Below are positions 26,513 through 35,491 of a stretch of 64,000 nt of DNA, piece after piece. Both the position numbers and the translations under genes were made by a program. How positions within the stretch are numbered: position 1 is the first letter of the stretch; every line of letters starts with the position of its first letter. This DNA comes from Chryseobacterium daecheongense (GTDB taxonomy: Bacteria; Bacteroidota; Bacteroidia; Flavobacteriales; Weeksellaceae): contig CP115858.1 of NCBI GenBank assembly GCA_027920525.1, positions 4,712,001 to 4,776,000 on the forward strand, in the 5' to 3' direction. The notes beneath the pieces were generated by a model. The model ran no database searches. It was not told where the DNA came from and saw only the letters and a list, made by a program, of their open reading frames with translations.

Positions 26513-29251
26513 ATGAAAAATTATTTCTTCCTTTTATGTTTTATCGTCGTCCAGATGACCTTTGGGCAGGCTTTATTTCCTTATTTGCAAAATCCGACTC
26601 CAAATTCAATGATCGTTAATTGGAAAACCGCTTCCAATAATGAGACTACTGTTCTCTACGGGAATTCTCCGACGAACCTGAATGTTACGGTAACAGGAAC
26701 CACCAATATATTTTCGGATACGGGATATAATAATAACTACTATTATCACACGGCCAAAATCAATAATCTGCAGCCGAATACAAAGTATTATTATAAAATA
26801 AAAACAGGAACCAGCGAGTCGGCAGTTTACAACTTCAGGACACTTCCCATGCCGGGACAGCCTACTACGGCAGACGGTAAAATACGTTTTTTGATTATGG
26901 GAGATAATCAAATCAAAGCGGAACCCAGATATGATACACTTACCTTAAATGCATTTAAAAAATTAAAGCAAAAATTTGGAGCAAACTCAGATCCTTCGGA
27001 TAATGTTGCCCTTACTTTTATGGTGGGAGATCAGGTAGATGTCGGGACGCTTGATCATTACGAAAATGTCCACTTTAAAAAGAATATTAAATTATCACCA
27101 TATCTTCCGATCCAGACGACTGTGGGCAATCACGAAACGTATGGAACATTGGGGATGAATTCTTATTATGCTCATTTTTATATCGATGAAATTAAATATA
27201 AAAATATCAGCTCCGGGAATGAAAATTACTATGCGCAACAAGCGGGGAACGTTTTGTTTATCAGCTTAAGCTCTGAACATACGGGAACGGCTCAGCAAAC
27301 CTGGTTACAACAAATTCTTACAGCTGCGAATAACGATCCCACTGTAGATTGGATTATTTCCTTAAGCCACAGGCCTTATCAGGCAGAGCAATATGTAGGG
27401 GATATCTCAACATGGGTAAGAAATAATGCAGTTCCTCTTCTAACGTCATCGAGTAAATATCTGATGCACGTAGGTGCACACCATCACCTGTATCACAGAG
27501 GGCAATTAAAAGATAGCCCTACCTACCAGATTATATCTGGAGGAACAGCGTGGGATCAGTACTGGGGAATGTCTACAGAACAGGATTTTGATGATGTTCA
27601 GAAAACACTTACCGACTGGACATACCAAATCGTAGAGGTAGATGTTAACAATGGTAAGGTAGATGTGGAATGTTATTCGATTGGAGGGATCTATACTAAA
27701 AAATACAATGAGCTCGTTGATTCTTTCCATAGGTATAAAAACCAGCCAAAACCTGTTAAGCCTACGATCACCAATACTTTTTCAGGTCCTGTGACTTTAC
27801 CTTTAACTTTGAATGGAAGCAGTTTTACGTCACCCAACAATGAGCTTTTAAACACAACACAATTCCTCATTAGTAAAGCAGCAGATTTTTCGGTGATAGA
27901 AAAAGAATTCTATCGTGATTATGAAAACTGGTTCGGTAAGGACGGAGCTCCTGATAAGGCTAAAAACCTGAATGCCGGTGTAGATATTACGAAAGTAAGC
28001 TTTCCTGCCAATTCTATTTCCAATGGTGTGTATTACGTAAAAACAAGATACAGGGACAGAAATCTGGAATGGAGTGACTGGAGTGATGTAAAGCAGTTTG
28101 AAATAACGGGAAGCGTAGTTTCAAATCCTACATTTACGCTGGATAAAACAGAATATTTACAAAATACCCCCGTAACTGCAACCTATACAGGTGGTCCAGG
28201 TAATCAGACAGATTGGGTGGGTGTTTATAGAAAAGGGCAGGTTCCGGGAACATCAACTTCGCAGGCCTATATTTATACCAACGGACAAACAGCGGGAACA
28301 GCCACTTTTACCAATGGTTTTGCAGCTAAAGGACAGTATTTTGCCGGATTTTTTGCCAATGACGGATATACAGAGATTACACCGAGAAAAAATTTCTATG
28401 TAGGCCCTAAAGTTGTTCTTCAGGCCACTTCAGATACTTATCCGGTAGGAGGAACTGTGAAAATAAATTTCAGTAACGGACCCAATCTTGTAAAAGACTG
28501 GATCGGGATTTATAAGATGGGGCAAACTCCGGGAACCAATACTTCTGCGATGTATAAATATGTAACAACCGCTGCTGGAAATCTTGAGTTTACCGGACTC
28601 CCTAAAGGCTACTATTTTGCGCAATATTTTCTGGAAGATGGTTATACGGCAATCGGTGAGAAAGTGTTTTTTAAAGTAGGAGATATTGTTACCGAATTAT
28701 GGATTAACAAACCTGTTTATACGTTGGGCGAAAATATTACAGCTTCATGGACGGATTCTCCGGGAATTATCAAAGACTGGCTGGGTATTTATCCACAAAA
28801 TATTCAGACGCCGGACGATAATTTTGTTTCATATACTTATTTTGACGGGATAACTCAGGGTACAAAAACATTGAATGGAGCTGCCTTACCTACAACTCCC
28901 GGAAATTATTATATGGTAATGTTTACCAATGATTCTTATACTGAAGTTTCAAACAGAATGCAATTCCAGGTAACTTCTTCAACATTAGGAACTGCTGAAA
29001 CCTCAAAAAGTACGGAGAAAAATGTAGTGTTGTATCCTAACCCGACCAAGCCAGGTGAACCTACATTTATCAAGAGCGATTATCCAATTGATAAGATTGA
29101 GTTATTATCTGCTACGGGAGATCTGTTGTATGAATCTAAAAATGTACACAATCAGCGTTTTTCTTTAGTCAACGAAAATCTGCCTAAAGGTGTATACTTT
29201 GTAAAAGTTCATACAAGAAAGTTATTTACTTTAAAACTGATTATTCAGTAA
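26513..29251 (+). CDS. Secreted purple-acid-phosphatase-like metallophosphoesterase, T9SS type A
   Basis: 912-aa T9SS cargo. Signal peptide (to about 18), fibronectin III/PAP N-terminal domain (about 20-115), and a calcineurin-type phosphoesterase with GDNQ (130-133), GDQ (172-174), GNHE (205-208), SHRPY (H286) and HHH (323-325) as metal ligands. An Ig-like linker follows, then three copies of a ~90-residue module (about 540-630, 632-720, 722-820) each with DWxGxY and a DGYTE/A-I type end, then a type A sorting tail (LYPNPTKPGEP to LKLIIQ). It probably releases phosphate from organic phosphoesters outside the cell. The triplicated module may bind substrate or surface polymer; that is inference. 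Confidence 0.9.
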   Translation: MKNYFFLLCFIVVQMTFGQALFPYLQNPTPNSMIVNWKTASNNETTVLYGNSPTNLNVTVTGTTNIFSDTGYNNNYYYHTAKINNLQPNTKYYYKIKTGTSESAVYNFRTLPMPGQPTTADGKIRFLIMGDNQIKAEPRYDTLTLNAFKKLKQKFGANSDPSDNVALTFMVGDQVDVGTLDHYENVHFKKNIKLSPYLPIQTTVGNHETYGTLGMNSYYAHFYIDEIKYKNISSGNENYYAQQAGNVLFISLSSEHTGTAQQTWLQQILTAANNDPTVDWIISLSHRPYQAEQYVGDISTWVRNNAVPLLTSSSKYLMHVGAHHHLYHRGQLKDSPTYQIISGGTAWDQYWGMSTEQDFDDVQKTLTDWTYQIVEVDVNNGKVDVECYSIGGIYTKKYNELVDSFHRYKNQPKPVKPTITNTFSGPVTLPLTLNGSSFTSPNNELLNTTQFLISKAADFSVIEKEFYRDYENWFGKDGAPDKAKNLNAGVDITKVSFPANSISNGVYYVKTRYRDRNLEWSDWSDVKQFEITGSVVSNPTFTLDKTEYLQNTPVTATYTGGPGNQTDWVGVYRKGQVPGTSTSQAYIYTNGQTAGTATFTNGFAAKGQYFAGFFANDGYTEITPRKNFYVGPKVVLQATSDTYPVGGTVKINFSNGPNLVKDWIGIYKMGQTPGTNTSAMYKYVTTAAGNLEFTGLPKGYYFAQYFLEDGYTAIGEKVFFKVGDIVTELWINKPVYTLGENITASWTDSPGIIKDWLGIYPQNIQTPDDNFVSYTYFDGITQGTKTLNGAALPTTPGNYYMVMFTNDSYTEVSNRMQFQVTSSTLGTAETSKSTEKNVVLYPNPTKPGEPTFIKSDYPIDKIELLSATGDLLYESKNVHNQRFSLVNENLPKGVYFVKVHTRKLFTLKLIIQ

Positions 29252-29271
29252 CACTTTTTTGATCAGTACAG

Positions 29272-29293
29272 AGAGGGAACATTTGTTCCCTCT
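29272..29293 (+). terminator. Intrinsic terminator
   Basis: AGAGGGAAC-ATTT-GTTCCCTCT followed by a T run, after the metallophosphoesterase gene; it also faces the convergent DoxX gene. Confidence 0.9.
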
Positions 29294-29334
29294 TTTTTTA
29301 TTAAAGATTACCTAATGAAGATAAATAGTTTACT

Positions 29335-29709
29335 TTAATCCGTGGATTTTAATGCCCATGCAATTAAAGGAGCCTGCATTAAAAGTCTTGCGAATCTCTG
29401 ATTATCGGTGTTCAGGCCGAAAGAATCCCTTCTGTTTTTATATTGGGCAATATTTCCGGGAAGAACCGCTGCAAAAAAGCCTGCAACAACTTTTCCCATT
29501 GTTTGTCGATACTTTTTAGGAGTCACGATCGTTGCTGTTCCCAGGAGTATTTCTACGATTCCGGAATATACCACCGTATCATCTTTTTTTAAAGGAACCC
29601 ATTCGGGAACCTGAGCCTGAAATTCTTTCCTTGCAAATGTAAGGTGACTGATTCCTGCAGTAATCAGAAATGCACCAAGTCCTATTCTTGATATGTCTTT
29701 CGTTTCCAT
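29335..29709 (-). CDS. DoxX-like small membrane protein
   Basis: 124-aa protein with four hydrophobic segments (about 8-22, 45-62, 72-88, 108-120) and the layout ISRIGLGAFLITAGISHL followed by VPLKKDDTVVYSGIVEILLG, typical of short DoxX/DUF417-like proteins. These are often linked to redox or organic-acid stress, but no reaction is established. It is single and converges on the metallophosphoesterase gene. Confidence 0.75.
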   Translation of the reverse strand: METKDISRIGLGAFLITAGISHLTFARKEFQAQVPEWVPLKKDDTVVYSGIVEILLGTATIVTPKKYRQTMGKVVAGFFAAVLPGNIAQYKNRRDSFGLNTDNQRFARLLMQAPLIAWALKSTD

Positions 29710-29758
29710 AATAATGTGATTGGTTGTATGTACTCAGAATTTTATAATTCTTTTATAC

Positions 29759-29849
29759 ATGAACTCCAAAATTCAGACCATTAGGATTTGGTCTGTATAT
29801 TGTCGTAGTAATTGGAATTGTTGGTTTTATGAGCCTGGTCATAAAATAG
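29759..29849 (+). pseudogene. Possible frameshifted single-TM mini-gene
   Basis: ATG AAC TCC AAA opens a frame at 29759. From 29772 the neighbouring frame reads FRPLGFGLYIVVVIGIVGFM then SLVIK and a stop, an excellent TM helix with a basic flank. No start codon exists in that second frame, but a one-base slip at the AAAA run (29768-29771) would join the two into a 29-aa membrane peptide. This is either a broken gene, a sequencing indel, or chance. It sits in the 236-bp gap between DoxX and the next gene. Confidence 0.25.
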
Positions 29850-29945
29850 TTTTTACCGGTCCGGTTAACTTTATGAATCTTAGTTTACCAGTGAATAAAG
29901 CTAAAATGTGAGTTCCTTACATGTTCAATTTTAAAAGATGAAATT

Positions 29946-30554
29946 ATGAAACCTAAAGAAATTCCGGGAGTTCCCCAACAAAAGAGTGGAGGATTTCATG
30001 ATACTGAAAGTAAAAAACAATTTGACGATCCTGAATTGAACAAGCAAAAGTTTTCTGTTTTGAAAAAAAGATTTTTTTCAGTGAATCAGTGGAGGGAGTA
30101 CAGTGGCGCTCTCACAGCCGATTTTAAATTGTATGATTCAAAAGGAAAACCTCTTGACCGATCTCCTGAAATTGATGATTACATCCGTATTGATATACCT
30201 GGTCCCGGAGAAAAAGAAGCAAAAGGATACGATTGGGTACAGATAGTCAATATTTCCTCTCATCATACAGGCTCATTTGAACGTATTAGTATAACCTGCA
30301 GACCATCCAAAATTCCGGGAAACTCCGAAAACAACCGTATAGCACACTTTTACAGCAGTAAAGCTACGTCAACTTTTATGATCTCAAATAATGGCAAAGA
30401 AATAATGGCAGCAATTTACGGAAGGAATGAATCACCCAATTTTAATGCTTCTTTTATTGATAAGATCAGAAATATCATGGTAGGCATAGGAGGAATGATG
30501 GGAATTTCTAAAATTCAATGGAAGGCCCTTTCTGATGGTTTGCTGGATTTTTAG
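29946..30554 (+). CDS. Hypothetical cytoplasmic protein
   Basis: 202-aa soluble protein without signal peptide or TM helix (a weakly hydrophobic stretch MVGIGGMMGISKIQW lies near 178). A charged, disordered start (GVPQQKSGGFHDTESKKQFD) leads to a beta-rich middle: GALTADFKLYDSKGKPLDRS, DYIRIDIPGPG and WVQIVNISSHHTGSFERISI. The middle looks like a small beta-barrel or OB-like domain. I do not recognise the family. It is followed by scoA after 108 bp and is not obviously co-transcribed. Confidence 0.6.
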   Translation: MKPKEIPGVPQQKSGGFHDTESKKQFDDPELNKQKFSVLKKRFFSVNQWREYSGALTADFKLYDSKGKPLDRSPEIDDYIRIDIPGPGEKEAKGYDWVQIVNISSHHTGSFERISITCRPSKIPGNSENNRIAHFYSSKATSTFMISNNGKEIMAAIYGRNESPNFNASFIDKIRNIMVGIGGMMGISKIQWKALSDGLLDF

Positions 30555-30610
30555 CAATTATCTAAAATGGTGTTTCACTTTTATCTATTTAAATAAAAAT
30601 CCTGTGTGCC

Positions 30611-30638
30611 TTGATTTAAAAGAAAATTATTAAATTTA
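30611..30638 (+). promoter_or_regulatory. Promoter candidate of scoA
   Basis: TTG (30611-30613), 17 nt, TAAATTTA (one mismatch to TAnnTTTG), ending 24 nt before the ATG. Confidence 0.4.
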
Positions 30639-30662
30639 GCCAACAGAAAAATCTAATATTTC

Positions 30663-31364
30663 ATGATAGATAAAAGAGTAAAAAATGCAAAGGAAGCTAT
30701 AGAAGGAATTCAGGATGGGATGACACTAATGCTGGGGGGATTCGGCCTTTGCGGTATTCCTGAAAACTCCATTAATGCTTTGGTAGAAAGTGATGTGAAA
30801 GATCTGACGTGCATTTCCAACAACGCTGGAGTTGATGATTTTGGATTGGGATTATTGTTGCATAAAAGACAGATTAAAAAAATGATCTCTTCTTATGTAG
30901 GGGAGAATGCAGAATTCGAAAGACAGATGCTTTCCGGTGAACTTGATGTTGAACTTACTCCACAAGGGACCCTTGCTGAAAAATGCAGAGCTGCACAAGC
31001 CGGAATTCCTGCGTTTTATACACCTGCAGGATATGGGACTGAAATAGCGGCAGGTAAAGAAGTAAAGGAATTTAACGGTAAGCCTCACATTCTTGAACAT
31101 GCCTATAATGCAGATTACTCTATTGTCAAAGCGTGGAAAGGAGATCATGCAGGAAATCTGATCTTCAAAGGATCTGCAAGAAATTTTAATCATCCAATGG
31201 CAGGGGCTGCAAAAATTACAATAGCAGAAGTAGAAGAATTGGTAGAACCGGGAGAATTGGATCCTAATGAAGTCCATATTCCAGGAATTATGATTCAGAG
31301 AATATTCCAGGGTGATAAATTCGAAAAGCGAATTGAGCAAAGAACAGTAAGGAAAAAAGATTAA
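30663..31364 (+). CDS. scoA: 3-oxoacid CoA-transferase subunit A
   Basis: 233-aa alpha subunit of succinyl-CoA:3-ketoacid (acetoacetate) CoA-transferase, which activates acetoacetate for breakdown or recycles CoA. It has the glycine-rich opening [17 protein letters not shown] near residues 20-36 and the [20 protein letters not shown] block near 103-122. The beta subunit is 2 kb downstream on the same strand, separated by an ABC gene of opposite orientation, so the two halves cannot form a simple operon. A very strong palindromic terminator closes this gene. Confidence 0.92.
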   Translation: MIDKRVKNAKEAIEGIQDGMTLMLGGFGLCGIPENSINALVESDVKDLTCISNNAGVDDFGLGLLLHKRQIKKMISSYVGENAEFERQMLSGELDVELTPQGTLAEKCRAAQAGIPAFYTPAGYGTEIAAGKEVKEFNGKPHILEHAYNADYSIVKAWKGDHAGNLIFKGSARNFNHPMAGAAKITIAEVEELVEPGELDPNEVHIPGIMIQRIFQGDKFEKRIEQRTVRKKD

Positions 31365-31392
31365 GTCTTCGTTTGAAAGAGAGTATTCATAT

Positions 31393-31430
31393 AAATAAAG
31401 CGCCGGAAAATATTTTCCGGCGCTTTATTT
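31393..31430. terminator. 38-bp perfect palindrome, bidirectional terminator
   Basis: Two 19-nt perfect arms (left arm AAATAAAGCGCCGGAAAAT) meet at 31411/31412. It lies between the convergent scoA and ABC transporter genes; GC-rich core with A/T flanks fits a two-way terminator. Confidence 0.9.
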
Positions 31431-31440
31431 ATCATTCTTC

Positions 31441-33246
31441 TTATGATTCTTCGGGAATTACCATTTTCCTTTCTCCGATCTGTTGTCTCCACATGGCATA
31501 GTATAATCCTTTTTCGGCAATCAGATTATCATGGGATCCCATTTCTATGACTTGGCCTCGTTCAAGTACATAAATCCGGTCGGCATGCATAATGGTGCTT
31601 AGACGATGGGCAATCAATACTGTGATTTGTTCTTTTTCCTCCGATATGCTTTTGATGGTGGAAGTTATTTCTTCTTCCGTAATACTGTCCAAAGCTGAAG
31701 TGGCTTCGTCAAAAATTAACAGGTGAGGTCTTCGTAATAAAGCCCTTGCAATCGCAATTCTTTGCTTTTCCCCGCCACTTAATTTCAATCCACCTTCTCC
31801 AATTACGGTTTCTATGCCTTTTTCAGCCCTTTCCAGTAAAGCAGTACAGCTTGATTTTTGTAAAGCTATTTGAAGTTCTACCTCAGTAGCCTTTGGATTT
31901 ACGAAAAGAAGGTTTTCTTTAATGGTTCCTGCAAAAAGCTGGGTGTCCTGAGTTACAAAGCCAATTTGATTCCTCAATTCATCAAAATCAAATTCTTTCC
32001 CATTGATATTATTATAAAAAATATTTCCTTCCTGAGGACGATAGAGCCCAACCAAAAGTTTTACCAGGGTACTTTTTCCGGAACCACTGGGACCAACAAA
32101 AGCAATTGTTTCTCCGTTTTTTACGGTAAAAGATATGTTGTTTAACGCTTTATACTGAGCTGATTGATGTTTGAAAGAAACATGTTTGAACTCCAATTCT
32201 TCAATAGCACCGATCTGTTTAGGATGAAGGGGTTTTTCCTCAACTGTTTTTTTCATTAAACGGTCAAAATTAAGAAGGGAAGCTTCAGCCTCTCGATAAG
32301 AAATAATAATATTTCCGATCTCCTGCATAGGTCCGAAGATAAAGAAGCCATAAAACATCAGCGATAAATATTGTCCCGGAGTTACAATATTTTTAAAAAT
32401 TAAAAGTAATAAAGTCAGGGTGATCAGCTGTTGAAGAAAATTAACCATTGTTCCCTGGATAAAACTTAAAGAACGGATGCTTTTGACTTTTCTAAGTTCA
32501 AGCCCCAGAATTTTATAGGTATTATTGTTTAAGCGGATGACTTCCTGATTGGTTAATCCCAGACTTTTTACAATTTCTATATTTCTAAGGCTTTCTGTAG
32601 TACTTCCTGCCAGAGCTGTGGTTTCCGAAACAATATTTTTCTGGATACTCTTTATTCTCTTGCTTAATAAATTCGTGATGAATGCAATCAGAAATATTCC
32701 ACAAATATATACCGGCATGATTGACCAATGTAAACGGATAGCATATACAGCAACGAAAATGATACTGACCAGAATTCCGAAGAAAATATTAATAAAATTA
32801 CTGATGAACTTTACAGTATCTTCTCTTACTTTCGTTAAAATAGAAAGGGTTTCACCACTTCTCTGGTCTTCAAATTCCTGATATGGCAATGCCATAGAAT
32901 GCTTTAAACCGTCCGTGAAAATTTTTGCCCCGAACTTTTGGGTGATAACACTTACTGCATAATCCTGAAAAGCTTTGGCGATCCTGCTCACCATGGCTGT
33001 TCCGATAAGGAGGGATAAGAAATAGAATACACCATGATAAATGCCGTCTCCGTATAAATATTGGTTCAGGTTTCTTGGTAAAAGCTTTTCTTTATCAAAA
33101 AAATTAGGGTGGGTAACCAGTTTATCGAGAATATTACCCGTTATTGCCGGAGCAAATAAAGAGAATACCTGATTAATGGTTGCTAATAACAATGAAAGAA
33201 TAATCAACCACTGGTAAGGTTTAAGGTATTTTAAAAGTATTTTCAT
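31441..33246 (-). CDS. ABC exporter, fused permease/ATPase
   Basis: 601-aa half-transporter: six TM helices in about residues 15-300, then a nucleotide-binding domain with Walker A GPSGSGKST (around 385-392), signature LSGGEKQR (around 488-495), Walker B LLIFDEATSAL and the His-switch IAHRLST. It belongs to the MdlB/MsbA-like group; lipid, peptide or drug could be the cargo. Start at ATG 33246, supported by a TAATTTTG -7 box at 33264-33271; the frame is open 23 codons further but that would read through the promoter. It splits the scoA/scoB pair. Confidence 0.92.
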   Translation of the reverse strand: MKILLKYLKPYQWLIILSLLLATINQVFSLFAPAITGNILDKLVTHPNFFDKEKLLPRNLNQYLYGDGIYHGVFYFLSLLIGTAMVSRIAKAFQDYAVSVITQKFGAKIFTDGLKHSMALPYQEFEDQRSGETLSILTKVREDTVKFISNFINIFFGILVSIIFVAVYAIRLHWSIMPVYICGIFLIAFITNLLSKRIKSIQKNIVSETTALAGSTTESLRNIEIVKSLGLTNQEVIRLNNNTYKILGLELRKVKSIRSLSFIQGTMVNFLQQLITLTLLLLIFKNIVTPGQYLSLMFYGFFIFGPMQEIGNIIISYREAEASLLNFDRLMKKTVEEKPLHPKQIGAIEELEFKHVSFKHQSAQYKALNNISFTVKNGETIAFVGPSGSGKSTLVKLLVGLYRPQEGNIFYNNINGKEFDFDELRNQIGFVTQDTQLFAGTIKENLLFVNPKATEVELQIALQKSSCTALLERAEKGIETVIGEGGLKLSGGEKQRIAIARALLRRPHLLIFDEATSALDSITEEEITSTIKSISEEKEQITVLIAHRLSTIMHADRIYVLERGQVIEMGSHDNLIAEKGLYYAMWRQQIGERKMVIPEES

Positions 33247-33263
33247 TCTGTTAAATAATGTTG

Positions 33264-33271
33264 CAAAATTA
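33264..33271 (-). promoter_or_regulatory. -7 box of ABC exporter gene
   Basis: TAATTTTG on the minus strand, 17 nt before ATG 33246; it decides the start. Confidence 0.5.
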
Positions 33272-33321
33272 GAGATATTATTTCGACTTATTATGTTAAT
33301 AATTTTCAATAACAAAGCCCT

Positions 33322-33350
33322 TTTGTATTCTATTGAAAATAATTAAATTG
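33322..33350 (+). promoter_or_regulatory. Promoter candidate of scoB
   Basis: TTTG (33322-33325), 18 nt, TAAATTG (33344-33350; one T short of the consensus). It would let scoB be expressed apart from scoA. Confidence 0.35.
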
Positions 33351-33367
33351 CAGTCTAAGTTTTTACT

Positions 33368-34021
33368 ATGCTCACAAAAGAACAAATTGCTAAAAGAATC
33401 TCAAAAGAATTAAAAGATCGTTATTATGTAAATCTGGGAATAGGGATTCCCACTTTGGTTGCCAACTACGTTCCTGATGGTATTTCAGTAGAATTTCAGA
33501 GTGAAAATGGAGTTTTGGGAATGGGGCCTTTCCCTTTTGAAGGAGAAGAAGATGCTGATATCATAAATGCAGGAAAGCAGACCATTACGATACTACCAGG
33601 AGGTTCATTTTTTGATTCCGCTTTTAGTTTTGGGATGATCCGTGGACAGAAAGTAGATCTTACGATCCTTGGCGCAATGGAAGTTTCTGAAAACGGAGAT
33701 ATTGCCAACTGGAAGATTCCTGGAAAAATGGTAAAAGGAATGGGCGGAGCGATGGATTTGGTAGCTTCTGCTGAAAATATCATTGTTGCGATGATGCATG
33801 TAAATAAAGCAGGAGAAAGTAAAATCCTGAAAAAATGTACACTTCCTTTAACAGGAGTAAATTGTGTGAAAAGAGTAGTTACGGAACTCGCTGTTTTAGA
33901 TGTAACACCAGCTGGTTTTAAGCTTGTTGAAAGAGCACCTGGAGTGTCCGTAGAGCATATTGTACAATCTACAGAAGCAGATCTGATCATTGAAGGAGAG
34001 ATTCCCGAAATGCAATTTTAA
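33368..34021 (+). CDS. scoB: 3-oxoacid CoA-transferase subunit B
   Basis: 217-aa beta subunit carrying the catalytic glutamate in FQSENGVLGMGP (about residues 44-55), which forms the glutamyl-CoA thioester. Other family blocks are NLGIGIPTLVANYVP near 22 and PGGSFFDSAFSFGMIRGQ near 77. It pairs with the A subunit at 30663. It has its own promoter candidate and terminator, consistent with being a separate transcription unit. Confidence 0.93.
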   Translation: MLTKEQIAKRISKELKDRYYVNLGIGIPTLVANYVPDGISVEFQSENGVLGMGPFPFEGEEDADIINAGKQTITILPGGSFFDSAFSFGMIRGQKVDLTILGAMEVSENGDIANWKIPGKMVKGMGGAMDLVASAENIIVAMMHVNKAGESKILKKCTLPLTGVNCVKRVVTELAVLDVTPAGFKLVERAPGVSVEHIVQSTEADLIIEGEIPEMQF

Positions 34022-34033
34022 TAAAAACAAAAG

Positions 34034-34059
34034 AAAGGCTGTTATCATTAACAGCCTTT
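34034..34059. terminator. Bidirectional intrinsic terminator
   Basis: AAAGGCTGTTA-TCAT-TAACAGCCTTT followed by TTTT, between convergent scoB and the hypothetical secreted protein. Confidence 0.9.
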
Positions 34060-34070
34060 TTTATCATCGA

Positions 34071-34958
34071 TTAATTAAGTTTCATTAGTTTTTCAGGAAG
34101 AGCAGGAAGCTTTGTTTGTGGATTTATTTCATCGTTGTTCCAGAAACTTATCACGCAGCTTATATTTTGATCTCGTATATTTTCTGCGATATAGTAGATT
34201 GTTAAAGACTTTCCGCCGGACATTTTTGTAAGAACAGAAGTTAGGCCCGTAAAGTCATACACTATTTTTTTTGCTTTTGTAGGTACATCCAGAAAATTAA
34301 TATCAATCATTTCTTCGGATGTAATTTTTCCCCCTCCTTTAGATTTTGTTACATTCAATTGGTTTTCAACAGCTTCTTTTGCATCCTGTAATGTTCTGTG
34401 AACAGACCAGTTCATCTCACCAGCATATGGGCATTGAACTGTATTGAGGAAGGTCCAGTAACAATTACTGCCAAGTTCTATTTTTCTTCCGGCAAAATTA
34501 ATTGAACTGATATTCATAGAAACAAAATTCTCCTCCGGAATTCTATTCTCAATAATTGCATTAACGAGCTTTTCTTCAGTATCTTGATCTGTTTTTCCGT
34601 TTTTTATAAACCATACTACAGTGATTGTCTTATTCGGATTTTCAACGAAATAATAATTATTTGTTTGAAAGCTGTTTCCTGAAATTTTTTGTTGTTTGGT
34701 TAGAAAGAAGTTTTTACTATTGATTTTCTCATCTCTTGTTTTTAGTTCAGAATCTGAAATTTTATGTTTTTTTAAAACCTTTGAAAGCCCTTTTTCATCA
34801 AAAGAATTATTGAAAACCTCACTTGTAACACTATATCCATCTATATTGTACCAGATTTTGCCATTATTATTCAACGCGGAAAGTCTTGTGAGGATATTAT
34901 TTTCCTGAGAAAAGCACATTGAACAGAAGAAAATGGTTAAGATTTTAAAGATCTTCAT
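34071..34958 (-). CDS. Hypothetical secreted protein
   Basis: 295-aa protein with a Sec signal peptide (MKIFKILTIFFCSMCFSQ). The mature part is predicted mixed alpha/beta, with cysteines in CYWTFLNTVQCPYAGEMNW near 190-208 that could form a disulfide. I do not recognise the family. Start at ATG 34958, 4 bp after the stop of the lipoprotein gene upstream; a longer frame would overlap that gene and put an unlikely 28-residue stub before the signal peptide. The two genes clearly form one transcription unit and probably act together at the envelope. Confidence 0.65.
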   Translation of the reverse strand: MKIFKILTIFFCSMCFSQENNILTRLSALNNNGKIWYNIDGYSVTSEVFNNSFDEKGLSKVLKKHKISDSELKTRDEKINSKNFFLTKQQKISGNSFQTNNYYFVENPNKTITVVWFIKNGKTDQDTEEKLVNAIIENRIPEENFVSMNISSINFAGRKIELGSNCYWTFLNTVQCPYAGEMNWSVHRTLQDAKEAVENQLNVTKSKGGGKITSEEMIDINFLDVPTKAKKIVYDFTGLTSVLTKMSGGKSLTIYYIAENIRDQNISCVISFWNNDEINPQTKLPALPEKLMKLN

Positions 34959-34962
34959 GTCC

Positions 34963-35340
34963 TTATTTATTAATGGTAAATGTATATGTGGGAACATTAT
35001 CTTTGGATCCCTTTTTCCAATTTTCTGCAAGTTGAGGATCATTTAATTCCACACCATCTACTGGTGATATATCGAACTTTGAAAACCATTTTTGAGGATT
35101 GGTACCGTCTTTTTTGAAATAAGTCTGCCTCACAATAATACTGTCATGAGGTTTTACCGTAAAAGAATTAGAGACTTCCTGTGCTCCAAAACTTTGCGAC
35201 ATTTTGATAACACTAGAGGTAAAGCTAACGGGCTTATCTGAAGTGTTTTTCACAATAAAGGCTGTCATAGGACTTCCGGACATGGGTAAACAAGCTGCGA
35301 ACAGACTGAAAACAAGAAAAGCATACATTAATTTTTTCAT
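34963..35340 (-). CDS. Hypothetical lipoprotein
   Basis: 125-aa protein with a lipoprotein signal: hydrophobic core and lipobox LFAAC, lipidation at about Cys17. The mature part reads like one Ig-like or DUF-type beta-sandwich: MTAFIVKNTSDKPVSFTSSV, then FTVKPHDSIIVRQTYFKKDG. First gene of a two-gene unit with the secreted protein at 34071. Family not recognised. Confidence 0.65.
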   Translation of the reverse strand: MKKLMYAFLVFSLFAACLPMSGSPMTAFIVKNTSDKPVSFTSSVIKMSQSFGAQEVSNSFTVKPHDSIIVRQTYFKKDGTNPQKWFSKFDISPVDGVELNDPQLAENWKKGSKDNVPTYTFTINK

Positions 35341-35491
35341 GGTTGTTTATTTTTGTGTTTGTTGATTTACTTCGCTGATTGTATTTTATATACGGAATTG
35401 AAGTTATGAAAAAATTGTTATGTTTACAGAATTCCTGACTATTATATCTTAAAAAAGAAGAATTACATGATTTGCAATACAATTTAATACG

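Noticed and set aside
30852..31340. 162-codon minus-strand open frame inside scoA
   Set aside because: Shadow of the CoA-transferase gene; Cys/Phe/Ser-rich with no family resemblance.
33496..33990. 164-codon minus-strand open frame inside scoB
   Set aside because: Fully antisense to a well-supported gene; composition (Ser/Pro/Thr-rich) is that of a codon shadow and no domain is visible.
35234..35482. 82-codon minus-strand frame starting MYCKSCNSSF
   Set aside because: The CxxC start looked like a zinc ribbon, but it runs into the lipoprotein gene in another frame and has no conserved domain.
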